Shown one piece after another: positions 27,232 to 35,867 of a DNA stretch of 40,299 nt (position 1 is its first letter; every line of letters starts with the position of its first letter). The position numbers and the translations under genes are program-made. Where the stretch lies: positions 1-40,299 of the forward strand of contig JABAYK010000015.1 of the NCBI GenBank assembly GCA_018609045.1, in the 5' to 3' direction. This DNA is from Flavobacteriales bacterium (GTDB taxonomy: Bacteria; Bacteroidota; Bacteroidia; Flavobacteriales_G; Salibacteraceae). The notes under the pieces are model-generated. The model did no database searches, was not told the origin of the DNA, and worked only from the letters and a program-made list of their open reading frames with translations.

Positions 27232-29340
27232 TTATGCTGTTACTTTTTTTCCTTTAACTTTCTCTATTACCTCTTTTGCAACATTTGAAGGTGCTTCAGC
27301 AAAGTGCTGAAATTCCATTGTTGATGATGCTCTTCCTGAAGACATTGTTCTTAGTGCCGTTACATATCCAAACATTTCAGAAAGCGGAACTGTAGCTTTA
27401 ATTACTTTAGCCCCTGCTCTATCATCCATACCTGATACTTGACCTCTTCTTCTATTTAAGTCACCAACTATATCACCCATATTTTCTTCAGGTGTTACCA
27501 CCTCAAGTTTCATAATAGGCTCTAACAATACTGGTTGAGCTTGTGGCAAAGATTCTCTGTATGCCATTTTAGCACAAACTTCAAAAGATAATGAATCTGA
27601 ATCCACAGCGTGGAATGACCCGTCTTTTAAGGTAACCATTAAACTATCAATAGCAAACCCAGCCAATACACCATTTTGCATGGCTTCTTTGAAGCCTTTT
27701 TCAACAGATGGAATATATTCTTTTGGAATGTTACCACCCTTAACTTTATCAATAAACAAAAGGCCTTGTTCTCCATCTGTTCTTGGTTCTACGGTAAACT
27801 GGATATCGGCAAACTTTCCTCGACCACCTGATTGTTTTTTATAAACCTCTCTGTGATCAACAGTACCTTTAATAGTTTCTTTATAGTTTACTTGAGGAGC
27901 TCCTTGATTTACTTCAACTTTAAACTCTCTTCTTAACCTGTCCAAGATAATGTCAAGGTGAAGCTCACCCATACCACTTAATACTGTTTGACCTGAGTCT
28001 TCATCAGTATGTATAGTTAAAGTAGGATCTTCTTCTGATAATTTAGACAAAGCAATACCTAGTTTATCAACATCAGCTTGAGTTTTAGGCTCAATGGCAA
28101 TACCAATAACCGGTTCTGGGAAATCCATAGATTCTAAAACGATTGGCGCTTTTTCATCACATAGAGTATCTCCTGTTTTTATATCTTTAAATCCAACTAA
28201 TGCAGCAATATCCCCAGCTTGAAGAGAATCAATTTGGTTTTGTTTATTTGCATGCATTTGAAAGATTCTTGAAATTCTTTCTTTTTTATCAGTTCTAGTG
28301 TTATGAATATAAGAACCTGACTCTAGTTTTCCGGAATAAGCTCTAGTAAAACATAACCTTCCAACAAATGGGTCAGTTGCAATTTTAAAAGCTAAAGCTG
28401 AAAATGGCTCATCAGTAGATGGCTTTCTACTTGTAGGCTCTTCCGTCTTAGGGTTAATTCCTGTAATTGCCTCTTGATCCATTGGAGATGGTAATAACTC
28501 CATAACCATATCAAGCATTGCTTGTACGCCTTTATTTTTGAAAGCAGAACCACACATCATTGGAACAATCTTCATTGCAACAGTGGCTTCTCTCAAAGCT
28601 GCTAAAATCTCAGCTTCAGTAATTGAATTTGGATCTTCAAAATACTTCTCCATTAAAGAATCATCAAAATCAGCAACAGCTTCTAAAAGCTTCTCTCTAT
28701 ATTCTGTGGCTTCTTCCATCATATCCTCTGGAATAGGAACTTCTTGAAAAGTCATTCCCATATCGTCTTCATTCCAAACAACTCCTCTAAAGTTGATTAA
28801 ATCAACTACACCTTTAAATGTTTCTTCAGCACCAATTGGTAGTTGTAAAGCAACAGCTTCACTACCCAACATTTCTTTTACTTGACGACAAACATTTAAA
28901 AAGTCTGCTCCTTGACGGTCCATTTTATTAACGAATCCAATTCTAGAAACATTATAGTTATTTGCTAGCCTCCAGTTAGTTTCTGATTGTGGCTCAACAC
29001 CATCAACAGCGCTAAATAAAAATACTAAACCATCAAGAACTCTTAATGACCTATTAACCTCAACAGTGAAATCAACGTGTCCTGGGGTATCAATAATGTT
29101 TACGTGATATTGCTGATCTCTGTATGGCCAGAAAACTGTAGTAGCCGCAGAAGTAATAGTAATACCTCTTTCTTGCTCTTGAGCCATCCAGTCCATTGTG
29201 GCAGCACCATCATGTACCTCACCAATTTTGTGACTAACACCAGCATAATAAAGTATACGCTCTGTAGTTGTTGTTTTACCAGCATCAATATGAGCAGCAA
29301 TCCCAATATTTCTTGTATATTTTAAATCTCTTTTTGCCAT
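27232..29340 (-). CDS. fusA: Elongation factor G
   Basis: Translocation GTPase of 702 aa with all five domains. G1 A16-H-I-D-A-G-K-T-T, G3 D84-T-P-G-H-V-D and G4 N138-K-M-D141 are intact. The switch I region [10 protein letters not shown] is present. Domain IV and V blocks (G-G-x-I-P-K-E-Y-I-P, R-R-G-Q-V-S-G-M) are normal. It is flanked by rpsG (6 bases) and rpsJ (9 bases), as in the str operon. Some Bacteroidota carry a second EF-G-like paralogue; the context marks this one as the main translation factor. Confidence 0.98.
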   Translation of the reverse strand: MAKRDLKYTRNIGIAAHIDAGKTTTTERILYYAGVSHKIGEVHDGAATMDWMAQEQERGITITSAATTVFWPYRDQQYHVNIIDTPGHVDFTVEVNRSLRVLDGLVFLFSAVDGVEPQSETNWRLANNYNVSRIGFVNKMDRQGADFLNVCRQVKEMLGSEAVALQLPIGAEETFKGVVDLINFRGVVWNEDDMGMTFQEVPIPEDMMEEATEYREKLLEAVADFDDSLMEKYFEDPNSITEAEILAALREATVAMKIVPMMCGSAFKNKGVQAMLDMVMELLPSPMDQEAITGINPKTEEPTSRKPSTDEPFSALAFKIATDPFVGRLCFTRAYSGKLESGSYIHNTRTDKKERISRIFQMHANKQNQIDSLQAGDIAALVGFKDIKTGDTLCDEKAPIVLESMDFPEPVIGIAIEPKTQADVDKLGIALSKLSEEDPTLTIHTDEDSGQTVLSGMGELHLDIILDRLRREFKVEVNQGAPQVNYKETIKGTVDHREVYKKQSGGRGKFADIQFTVEPRTDGEQGLLFIDKVKGGNIPKEYIPSVEKGFKEAMQNGVLAGFAIDSLMVTLKDGSFHAVDSDSLSFEVCAKMAYRESLPQAQPVLLEPIMKLEVVTPEENMGDIVGDLNRRRGQVSGMDDRAGAKVIKATVPLSEMFGYVTALRTMSSGRASSTMEFQHFAEAPSNVAKEVIEKVKGKKVTA

Positions 29341-29346
29341 TACTAA

Positions 29347-29814
29347 TTAGATTCTAAAATGTGAAAATGCTTTGTTTGCTTCAGCCATTCTATGTATATC
29401 TTCCTTCTTTTTGAAAGCAGCACCTTCTTCTCTAGAAGCAGCAATAATCTCTTCAGCCAATCTTAAAGCCATTGCTTTTCCAGATCTTTTTCTAGCATAA
29501 CTAATAAGCCATTTCATAGCCATTGATGTTTTTCTGCTAGATCTGATTTCTTGTGGAATTTGAAAAGTTGCTCCTCCTACCCTTCTGCTTCTTACTTCAA
29601 CCTGTGGAGTCACATTACTTAATGCTTTTCTCCAGGTCTCCAAACCATCTTCTGATGTTTTTTCTGCAACTAAATCAAGGGCATCGTAAAAAATCTTATA
29701 AGAGGTACTCTTTTTCCCGCTTAACATTAGGTTATTTACAAACTTGGCAACTACCTCATCTTGGTAACGAGGATCTGGCTCGATTCTACGAATTTTTGGT
29801 TTTACTTTTCTCAT
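29347..29814 (-). CDS. rpsG: 30S ribosomal protein S7 (uS7)
   Basis: Nucleates the 30S head and contacts E-site tRNA; in E. coli it represses the str operon. It has 155 aa with the conserved [24 protein letters not shown] and P[17 protein letters not shown]. It lies 4 bases after rpsL, so no long rpsL-rpsG regulatory spacer of the E. coli kind exists. Confidence 0.97.
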   Translation of the reverse strand: MRKVKPKIRRIEPDPRYQDEVVAKFVNNLMLSGKKSTSYKIFYDALDLVAEKTSEDGLETWRKALSNVTPQVEVRSRRVGGATFQIPQEIRSSRKTSMAMKWLISYARKRSGKAMALRLAEEIIAASREEGAAFKKKEDIHRMAEANKAFSHFRI

Positions 29815-29818
29815 CTAA

Positions 29819-30196
29819 TTATTTTTTCTTTGGCCTTTTAGTGCCATATTTAGATCTTCTTTGATTTCTACCTTCAACACCAGCTGTATCTAAAGCCCCT
29901 CTAACAATATGGTATCTAACACCAGGTAAATCTTTAACTCTTCCACCTCTTACTAACACTATCGAGTGCTCTTGTAAGTTGTGACCTTCACCGGGAATAT
30001 AAGCATTCACCTCTTTGCTATTGGTTAACCTTACCCTAGCAACTTTTCGCATTGCTGAATTAGGTTTTTTTGGCGTAGTAGTATACACTCTAACACACAC
30101 TCCTCTTCGCTGAGGACATGAGTCTAAAGCAGCAGATTTGCTTTTCTGCATTTTACTTAGCCTTCCTTTTCTTACTAGCTGTTGTATTGTTGGCAT
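29819..30196 (-). CDS. rpsL: 30S ribosomal protein S12 (uS12)
   Basis: Decoding-centre protein of 125 aa and first gene of the large cluster. The two loops touching the A site are wild type: T-T-T-P-K43-K-P-N-S-A and R-V-K88-D89-L-P-G. The lysines where streptomycin-resistance substitutions usually arise are therefore intact, and D89 is the site of RimO methylthiolation in other bacteria. It is preceded by a consensus Bacteroidota promoter. Confidence 0.98.
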   Translation of the reverse strand: MPTIQQLVRKGRLSKMQKSKSAALDSCPQRRGVCVRVYTTTPKKPNSAMRKVARVRLTNSKEVNAYIPGEGHNLQEHSIVLVRGGRVKDLPGVRYHIVRGALDTAGVEGRNQRRSKYGTKRPKKK

Positions 30197-30233
30197 ATTA
30201 ACTTTACTATTTTTAACACAATTTTTGGGCCTG

Positions 30234-30263
30234 CAAATGTATACGATAATTTGTTTTAAACAA
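30234..30263 (-). promoter_or_regulatory. Consensus Bacteroidota promoter for the rpsL-rplQ cluster
   Basis: On the minus strand, TTG (30263-30261), a 19-base spacer and TACATTTG (30241-30234) match the TTG-N17-23-TAnnTTTG consensus of the Bacteroidota primary sigma factor exactly. Transcription would start near 30228, giving an rpsL leader of about 30 bases. No comparable promoter was found in the short gaps further down the cluster. Confidence 0.75.
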
Positions 30264-30413
30264 TAGCACCTTGAATTATTTTTTTAAAACTTGAAATTAA
30301 CATGATTTTCTGCTTAAAATGTTCATTTATAACCCATTAAATTTATTAGTTTTTGTTAAAAAGAAACTAACATATTCTGTAGAGTTAAAAAACAGTAAAA
30401 TTATTTTCGCAAA

Positions 30414-32687
30414 ATGGAATTCTTAGAATCTTTAAATGATGCCCAAAGGAAAGCTGTAGAACATATAAACGGACCAGCAATGATAATAGCAGGTGCTGGT
30501 TCAGGAAAAACTAGAGTTTTAACTTTTAAAATAGCATATCTTATTTACAAGGGCATTGACCCTTTTAACATTTTATCATTAACTTTTACAAATAAGGCTG
30601 CCAAAGAAATGAAGGAGAGAATAGCTTCTTCGGTTGGTGAAAGCTATGCAAAAAACTTATGGATGGGAACATTCCATTCAGTATTTGCTAAAATCTTGCG
30701 AATTGAGCATCAAAAAATTGGATTTCCTTCAAACTTCACCATTTATGATACTGATGATTCAAAAAGTTTGATTAAAACATTGTTAAAAGATATGAATCTC
30801 GATCCAAAGGTTTATAAACCAGGTTTAGTATATAATAGAATATCATCAGCAAAAAATAATTTAATATCCGCAAATGAGTATTCAAAAAACTCAGCCATAA
30901 TTTCTGAAGACACTAGATCTTCAAAACCCTTAATATACGAGTTGTACAAAAAATACCAAAACAAATTGTTAAGGGCAGGTGCAATGGATTTTGATGATTT
31001 ATTATTTAAAACCAACGAACTTTTAAGAGACGACCCACAAGTTTTACATAAGTATCAAAATAAGTTTAAATATATTATGGTAGATGAGTTTCAGGATACG
31101 AACTTTTCTCAATTTACCATCTTAAAAAGATTAGCCGCATTATTCGAAAACATAACAGTGGTTGGTGATGATGCCCAAAGTATTTACGCTTTCCGTGGGG
31201 CAAACATTCAAAACATCCTTAACTTCAATAAAACATATCCGGACGCAGAAGTATTTAGGTTAGAACAAAATTACAGATCGACTCAAAATATAGTTAATGC
31301 AGCAAACTCTGTAATTAGTAAAAATAAAGAGCAACTCAAAAAAACAGTTTGGACCCAAAATGATGTTGGTGAAAAAATAAGGGTATTTAGAAATAATTCC
31401 GACCAAGAAGAAGGAATGGCAATTGCCAACGAAATATTTAGACTAAATAATGAAACCCATCTTGATTTTGAATCATACGCTATTTTATATAGAACCAATG
31501 CTCAGTCTAGAGCCTTAGAAGAAGCGCTTAGAAAATCTGATATACCATATCGTATTTATGGTGGGCTTTCCTTTTATCAAAGAAAAGAAATAAAAGATTT
31601 GTTAGGTTATTTTAGAGTTACCCTAAACCCTAATGATGAAGAGGCAATAAAAAGGATAATTAATTTTCCTGTAAGAGGTATTGGAAAAACTACAATTGAT
31701 AAAATGGTTTTGGCTGCTACTGAAAATGATACTGGTCTTTGGCAAGTTTTAACTGATCCTATTGGCTATAACTGCAATTTAAATGGTCCAACAGTAGCGA
31801 AAATTAGGTCTTTTGCTGATTTAATTAAATCCTTCAGAATAATTATCGAAAAAGAAAGCGCTTATGATTCTGGACAAAAAATAGCTGCTTCATCAGGCTT
31901 ATTAAAAGAATTTTATGCTGATAAATCTGCCGAAGGATTAAGCAGGTATGAAAACATCCAAGAACTTCTTGCGGGTTTAAAAGAGTTTTCTGAAGACCAA
32001 AAAGAACAAGGCCTTCCAAATGGTTTAGCTGATTTTATGAGCGAAGTTGCCTTGCTTTCAGATCAAGATAATACCGCTGACGACCAAAAAGAAAAGGTAA
32101 CCCTAATGACGATTCACGCAGCAAAGGGTCTTGAGTTTCCTTATGTATTTGTTGCAGGATTAGAGGAAAACCTTTTTCCTTCGCAACTATCAATTAACTC
32201 AAGGGAAGACCTAGAGGAAGAAAGAAGATTATTTTATGTTGCCCTTACAAGGGCTAAAAAAAGAGTCCATGTTTCTTATGCATTAACACGTTTTAAATGG
32301 GGCAACCTTATTTATTGTGAGCCAAGTAGGTTTATTGAAGATATAAGTGAAGAGTTTTTAGATTACCCATATTTGGAGAACCAAACACAAAGATTTCACG
32401 AATACACAAAAAAGCAACAGCCAAGTATTTCTATTCCTTCCAATGCTCCAAAACCATATTCCCCTCCAAGGAATTTAAAAAAATTATCTAGCTCTAGCCC
32501 TTCTAATTTCGAAGGCTCACCTTCAGAGCTAATAATAACAGGAGCGGAAGTTGAGCACCAAAGGTTTGGAAAAGGAAAAGTACTTCAAGTTGAAGGACAA
32601 AGCCCTAACAAAAAAGCCACTGTGTTTTTTCAAGGAATTGGGCAAAAACAATTATTATTGAAATTCGCTAAATTAAAGGTACTTTGA
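30414..32687 (+). CDS. pcrA: ATP-dependent DNA helicase, PcrA/UvrD type (SF1)
   Basis: 3'-5' helicase used in nucleotide excision repair and in clearing protein-DNA conflicts; 757 aa. Walker A is A26-G-A-G-S-G-K-T33. The V-D-E-F-Q-D-T Walker B and G-D-D-A-Q-S-I-Y-A-F-R-G-A motif III follow. Y-R-S-T-Q-N-I, T-I-H-A-A-K-G-L-E-F and F-Y-V-A-L-T-R-A-K-K-R complete the SF1A set. The last about 50 residues (V-x-H-x-R-F-G-K-G-K-V, and V-F-F) resemble the Tudor-like C-terminal domain of PcrA/UvrD, which argues against Rep. It is transcribed divergently from the ribosomal cluster; the 217-base gap holds the rpsL promoter but no clear plus-strand one. Confidence 0.93.
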   Translation: MEFLESLNDAQRKAVEHINGPAMIIAGAGSGKTRVLTFKIAYLIYKGIDPFNILSLTFTNKAAKEMKERIASSVGESYAKNLWMGTFHSVFAKILRIEHQKIGFPSNFTIYDTDDSKSLIKTLLKDMNLDPKVYKPGLVYNRISSAKNNLISANEYSKNSAIISEDTRSSKPLIYELYKKYQNKLLRAGAMDFDDLLFKTNELLRDDPQVLHKYQNKFKYIMVDEFQDTNFSQFTILKRLAALFENITVVGDDAQSIYAFRGANIQNILNFNKTYPDAEVFRLEQNYRSTQNIVNAANSVISKNKEQLKKTVWTQNDVGEKIRVFRNNSDQEEGMAIANEIFRLNNETHLDFESYAILYRTNAQSRALEEALRKSDIPYRIYGGLSFYQRKEIKDLLGYFRVTLNPNDEEAIKRIINFPVRGIGKTTIDKMVLAATENDTGLWQVLTDPIGYNCNLNGPTVAKIRSFADLIKSFRIIIEKESAYDSGQKIAASSGLLKEFYADKSAEGLSRYENIQELLAGLKEFSEDQKEQGLPNGLADFMSEVALLSDQDNTADDQKEKVTLMTIHAAKGLEFPYVFVAGLEENLFPSQLSINSREDLEEERRLFYVALTRAKKRVHVSYALTRFKWGNLIYCEPSRFIEDISEEFLDYPYLENQTQRFHEYTKKQQPSISIPSNAPKPYSPPRNLKKLSSSSPSNFEGSPSELIITGAEVEHQRFGKGKVLQVEGQSPNKKATVFFQGIGQKQLLLKFAKLKVL

Positions 32688-32692
32688 TGATG

Positions 32693-32700
32693 TACCTTTG
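32693..32700 (+). promoter_or_regulatory. Candidate -7 box for DUF4290-murA-tlpA
   Basis: TACCTTTG is an exact TAnnTTTG match in the 27-base gap after pcrA, 14 bases before the ATG at 32715. No TTG stands at the usual 17-23 bases upstream (the nearest is 32 bases away), so the assignment is tentative. Confidence 0.4.
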
Positions 32701-32714
32701 CAAAAATTTTTCAA

Positions 32715-33350
32715 ATGGAATATAACTCAACTCGAGTTGATTTAATCATGCCAGAATATGGCAGAGCCATTCACAAAATGGTAGATCATTTAAAAACGAT
32801 TGAAAACCGAGAAGACAGAAATAAAGCTGCTTTAGCTCTAATTGATATTATGGGGGTAAAAAACCCACATTTAAGAGATGTTGAGGACTTTACGCATAAA
32901 CTTTGGGACCATCTGTTTATTATGGCAGATTATGAGTTAGATGTAGATTCTCCTTACCCTATTCCGCAAAAAACTGTTGATATTGGACCTGATAAAATCG
33001 AATATTTTGATGATAGCAAAATAAAATTCAAATTTTATGGCAGAACAGTAAGGGATATTATCCAGAAGGCTACCTTAATGGAGGAGGGAAAAGAAAAAGA
33101 GGCATTAATCGAAATTATTGCTAATTTGATGAAGAAATTTTACCTCAATTATAATAAGGAGTCAGTAGAAGATGAGGTTATAAATCAACATTTACAAGAT
33201 TTATCAAATGGAGCATTAAGAATAAAAGAAACATATAACATTGATAGTACCTTAGATATTTTGTCTCAAAAAAATAAAAGACGCAAAAGGAGCAACAACA
33301 ATAACAACAAAAATTATAGAAAGAAAAAAAATAATCAAAAGCGGTTTTAA
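32715..33350 (+). CDS. DUF4290 family protein (Bacteroidota-specific, unknown function)
   Basis: A 211-aa soluble protein. Its start, M-E-Y-N-S-T-R-V-D-L-I-M-P-E-Y-G-R-A-I-H, and the W-D-H-L-F-I-M-A-D-Y segment are recognisable as the DUF4290 family, which I know mainly from Bacteroidota. Most of the protein is predicted helical from its pattern. The last about 30 residues are extremely rich in Lys, Arg and Asn, suggesting binding to RNA, DNA or the ribosome. It ends on the base before the murA ATG, so the two genes are directly joined. Function is unknown. Confidence 0.85.
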   Translation: MEYNSTRVDLIMPEYGRAIHKMVDHLKTIENREDRNKAALALIDIMGVKNPHLRDVEDFTHKLWDHLFIMADYELDVDSPYPIPQKTVDIGPDKIEYFDDSKIKFKFYGRTVRDIIQKATLMEEGKEKEALIEIIANLMKKFYLNYNKESVEDEVINQHLQDLSNGALRIKETYNIDSTLDILSQKNKRRKRSNNNNNKNYRKKKNNQKRF

Positions 33351-34664
33351 ATGGGAATTTTTGAAATAAAAGGAGGAAAAAAATTAAGTGGCGAAATAAC
33401 TCCACAAGGTGCAAAAAATGAAGCGTTACAAATTTTATGTGCTGTACTTTTAACACCAGAAAAAGTTACTATAAATAAAATTCCAGATATTAGGGATGTT
33501 AACAAACTAATAGATTTACTTGGTTCTTTAGGGGTTAAGGTAAATCGAGTTTCTGATGAAACCTACGAGTTTACAGCAGATGATATTAACATAGATTACC
33601 TTAATTCTGATGAGTTTAAAGAAAAAGGTTCCGGACTTAGAGGCTCGATAATGATAGTTGGCCCCCTGCTTGCGCGATTTGGAAAAGGATACATACCAAA
33701 ACCAGGTGGCGACAAAATTGGGCGAAGAAGATTAGATACCCACTTCATAGGTTTTCAAAAACTTGGCGCTACCTTCCATTATGATGATAAATCAAACTTT
33801 TACCGAGCCGAGGCTAAAAATTTAAAAGGCACCTACATTATGCTCGACGAAGCCTCTGTAACAGGAACCGCAAATGTTATTATGGCGGCTTGCATGGCCA
33901 AAGGCAAAACAACCATATACAATGCCGCTTGTGAACCTTATATTCAGCAATTGTGTAAAATGATTGTAAGCATGGGCGGGAAAATTGAAGGTATAGGCTC
34001 AAATATGCTGCATATTGAAGGGGTTGAATACCTTGGAGGATGTGAACACACCATGTTACCAGATATGATTGAGGTTGGTAGTATCATTGGGCTTGCAGCC
34101 ATGACTGAATCTAGCTTAACCATTAAAGATGCGGGCTATAATCATCTAGGTGTAATACCTGATGTTTTTAGAAAGCTTGGCATAATAGTTGAACAAAAGG
34201 GAAACGACATTTTCGTTCCTTCACAAGCAGAATATGAAATCGATAAGTTTATTGATGGATCTATTTTAACAATTGCTGATGCACCATGGCCGGGCTTTAC
34301 ACCAGACCTTTTGAGTATTATCCTAGTTGTGGCTACTCAAGCTCGAGGGAGTGTTCTAGTACACCAAAAGATGTTTGAAAGTAGATTGTTTTTTGTTGAT
34401 AAACTTATTGATATGGGTGCTCAAATAATTTTATGCGATCCTCATAGGGCTACAGTTATTGGTTTAAATAGACAATATCCATTAAAAGCAATAGAAATGA
34501 CATCTCCCGATATTAGAGCAGGAGTATCTTTGCTAATAGCTGCACTTTCTGCAGAAGGCACCAGTGTAATTCATAATATTGAACAAATTGATAGAGGTTA
34601 TCAATATTTTGACAAAAGATTAAATAATTTAGGAGCAGATATAATTAGACATAAACACAATTAA
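33351..34664 (+). CDS. murA: UDP-N-acetylglucosamine 1-carboxyvinyltransferase, Asp variant
   Basis: First committed step of peptidoglycan synthesis, transferring enolpyruvyl from PEP to UDP-GlcNAc; 437 aa. The K22-N23 pair (Q-G-A-K-N-E-A) is present, as are the active-site loop K-P-G-G-D121-K-I-G-R-R-R and the late motifs W-P-G-F-T-P-D and D-R-G-Y-Q. In E. coli the loop residue is C115, the target of fosfomycin; here it is Asp, as in naturally insensitive MurA enzymes. The gene starts directly after the DUF4290 stop (0 bases) and tlpA-like follows after one base. Confidence 0.95.
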   Translation: MGIFEIKGGKKLSGEITPQGAKNEALQILCAVLLTPEKVTINKIPDIRDVNKLIDLLGSLGVKVNRVSDETYEFTADDINIDYLNSDEFKEKGSGLRGSIMIVGPLLARFGKGYIPKPGGDKIGRRRLDTHFIGFQKLGATFHYDDKSNFYRAEAKNLKGTYIMLDEASVTGTANVIMAACMAKGKTTIYNAACEPYIQQLCKMIVSMGGKIEGIGSNMLHIEGVEYLGGCEHTMLPDMIEVGSIIGLAAMTESSLTIKDAGYNHLGVIPDVFRKLGIIVEQKGNDIFVPSQAEYEIDKFIDGSILTIADAPWPGFTPDLLSIILVVATQARGSVLVHQKMFESRLFFVDKLIDMGAQIILCDPHRATVIGLNRQYPLKAIEMTSPDIRAGVSLLIAALSAEGTSVIHNIEQIDRGYQYFDKRLNNLGADIIRHKHN

Positions 34665-34665
34665 T

Positions 34666-35223
34666 ATGAAAATTACAATTTCACCCAAAAAACAAGTATT
34701 ATCATTTTTTACAATTCTTGTTTTAGCTTTCTCTTTAATTCAAATTAAAGCCATTGCCCAAACTCCTGTTGTGGGAACAAATGTTGGTAATATAGCACCC
34801 GAAATTTCTATGGCATCTCCAGATGGCAAAGAAGTGAAACTTTCTAGCTTAAAGGGTCAATTAGTATTAATTGACTTTTGGGCTTCTTGGTGCAGACCAT
34901 GCAGAATGGAAAATCCAAACCTAGTTGCAGCTTATGAAAAATATAGCAAGGCAAAAATTAAAGACGCTAAAGGCTTTGAAATCTATAGTGTATCTTTAGA
35001 TAGATCAAAAGACGCTTGGGTTGGTGCAATTGGCCAAGATAACCTTTCTTGGGATTACCATGTAAGTGACCTACAATTTTGGAATAATGCAGCTGCTGCC
35101 AAATATCAAGTTACAGGTATTCCAATGAATTTTCTAATTGATGCAAACGGAATTATCATTGCCAAAAACTTGAGAGGCGCAAAACTTCATCAGGTTTTAG
35201 ATAAGTACGTAGAAAGTTTTTAA
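34666..35223 (+). CDS. Exported TlpA-like thioredoxin-fold protein
   Basis: A 185-aa periplasmic or membrane-attached disulfide protein. Residues 1-31 form a signal peptide: K-K near the start, a hydrophobic core L-S-F-F-T-I-L-V-L-A-F-S-L-I, and A-I-A-Q as probable cleavage region. The thioredoxin fold carries F-W-A-S-W-C76-R-P-C79-R, the redox pair, and the cis-proline motif G-I-P-M-N-F. A TlpA/ResA-type reductase role is likely, but the substrate is unknown. It is the last gene of DUF4290-murA-tlpA and is followed by a terminator. Confidence 0.88.
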   Translation: MKITISPKKQVLSFFTILVLAFSLIQIKAIAQTPVVGTNVGNIAPEISMASPDGKEVKLSSLKGQLVLIDFWASWCRPCRMENPNLVAAYEKYSKAKIKDAKGFEIYSVSLDRSKDAWVGAIGQDNLSWDYHVSDLQFWNNAAAAKYQVTGIPMNFLIDANGIIIAKNLRGAKLHQVLDKYVESF

Positions 35224-35246
35224 AAAAAACAAAATATTAGTAATTG

Positions 35247-35276
35247 AAACAGGCCAATTGGCCTGTTTTCTTTTTT
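35247..35276 (+). terminator. Intrinsic terminator after the tlpA-like gene
   Basis: AAACAGGCC-AATT-GGCCTGTTT is a perfect 9-bp stem with a 4-base loop at 35247-35268, followed by TCTTTTTT. It begins 23 bases after the stop codon. Confidence 0.9.
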
Positions 35277-35284
35277 ATGACAAA

Positions 35285-35316
35285 TTGTCTTAAAAACCTA
35301 AATGGCAAATGCTTTG
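35285..35316 (+). promoter_or_regulatory. Candidate promoter for grpE-dnaJ
   Basis: TTG at 35285-35287, a 21-base spacer, then ATGCTTTG at 35309-35316, which keeps the TTTG half of the -7 element but has AT instead of TA at its start. It lies after the terminator and 24 bases before grpE. I see no CIRCE inverted repeat here, so HrcA-type control is not indicated. Confidence 0.4.
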
Positions 35317-35340
35317 ATAAGCGATTAAAAAATACATGAA

Positions 35341-35862
35341 ATGGCAGAAGAGAAAATTCAAGAAGTAGAAATAAAAAACGAAGAAGCTGAAAAGCAAGGA
35401 GAAGCTCAAGAAAGCCCTCAAGAAGATCTTAACCAAAAAATATCAGAGTTAAATGATAAATACCTTAGGTTATACTCTGAATTTGAAAACTTTAGAAGAA
35501 GAACAGCAAAAGAAAAACTAGAAATTATTGGTAATGCAAACGAAAAGTTGTTAAACGATTTATTGCCAGTAATTGATGACTTTGAAAGAGCTTTAGAATC
35601 TAACAAAAATGTTGAAGACGTTCAAGTTTTAAAACAAGGTTTTGAGCTATTACATAACAAAATGTTCAATATTTTGTCTTCAAACGGCTTAAAACCAATG
35701 GAGGCAAAAGGAGAAGAGTTCGATGTTGACTTGCATGAAGCAGTAACAAAAATACCTTCGCCAAATAAAAAAGATAAGGGAACTGTTTACGATGTTTTAG
35801 AAAAAGGATACTACCTAAATAGCAAAGTATTGCGTTTCGCAAAAGTTGTAGTAGCAGAATAA
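35341..35862 (+). CDS. grpE: Nucleotide exchange factor GrpE
   Basis: Exchanges ADP on DnaK; 173 aa. The first about 35 residues are acidic and low-complexity (many Glu, Gln and Lys). A long coiled-coil helix follows, with [25 protein letters not shown] leads into the C-terminal beta domain, which ends V-L-E-K-G-Y-Y-L-N[11 protein letters not shown]. It stands 5 bases before dnaJ; dnaK is not in the window. Confidence 0.95.
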   Translation: MAEEKIQEVEIKNEEAEKQGEAQESPQEDLNQKISELNDKYLRLYSEFENFRRRTAKEKLEIIGNANEKLLNDLLPVIDDFERALESNKNVEDVQVLKQGFELLHNKMFNILSSNGLKPMEAKGEEFDVDLHEAVTKIPSPNKKDKGTVYDVLEKGYYLNSKVLRFAKVVVAE

Positions 35863-35867
35863 ATATT

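Noticed and set aside
29553-29864. 103-codon plus-strand frame opposite rpsG and rpsL
   Set aside because: Antisense to two highly conserved ribosomal genes; its sequence is explained by them.
30264-30413. Promoter for pcrA (TATTTTCG at 30402-30409)
   Set aside because: The box is 4 bases from the ATG and has no TTG at the right distance, so the call would be too weak.
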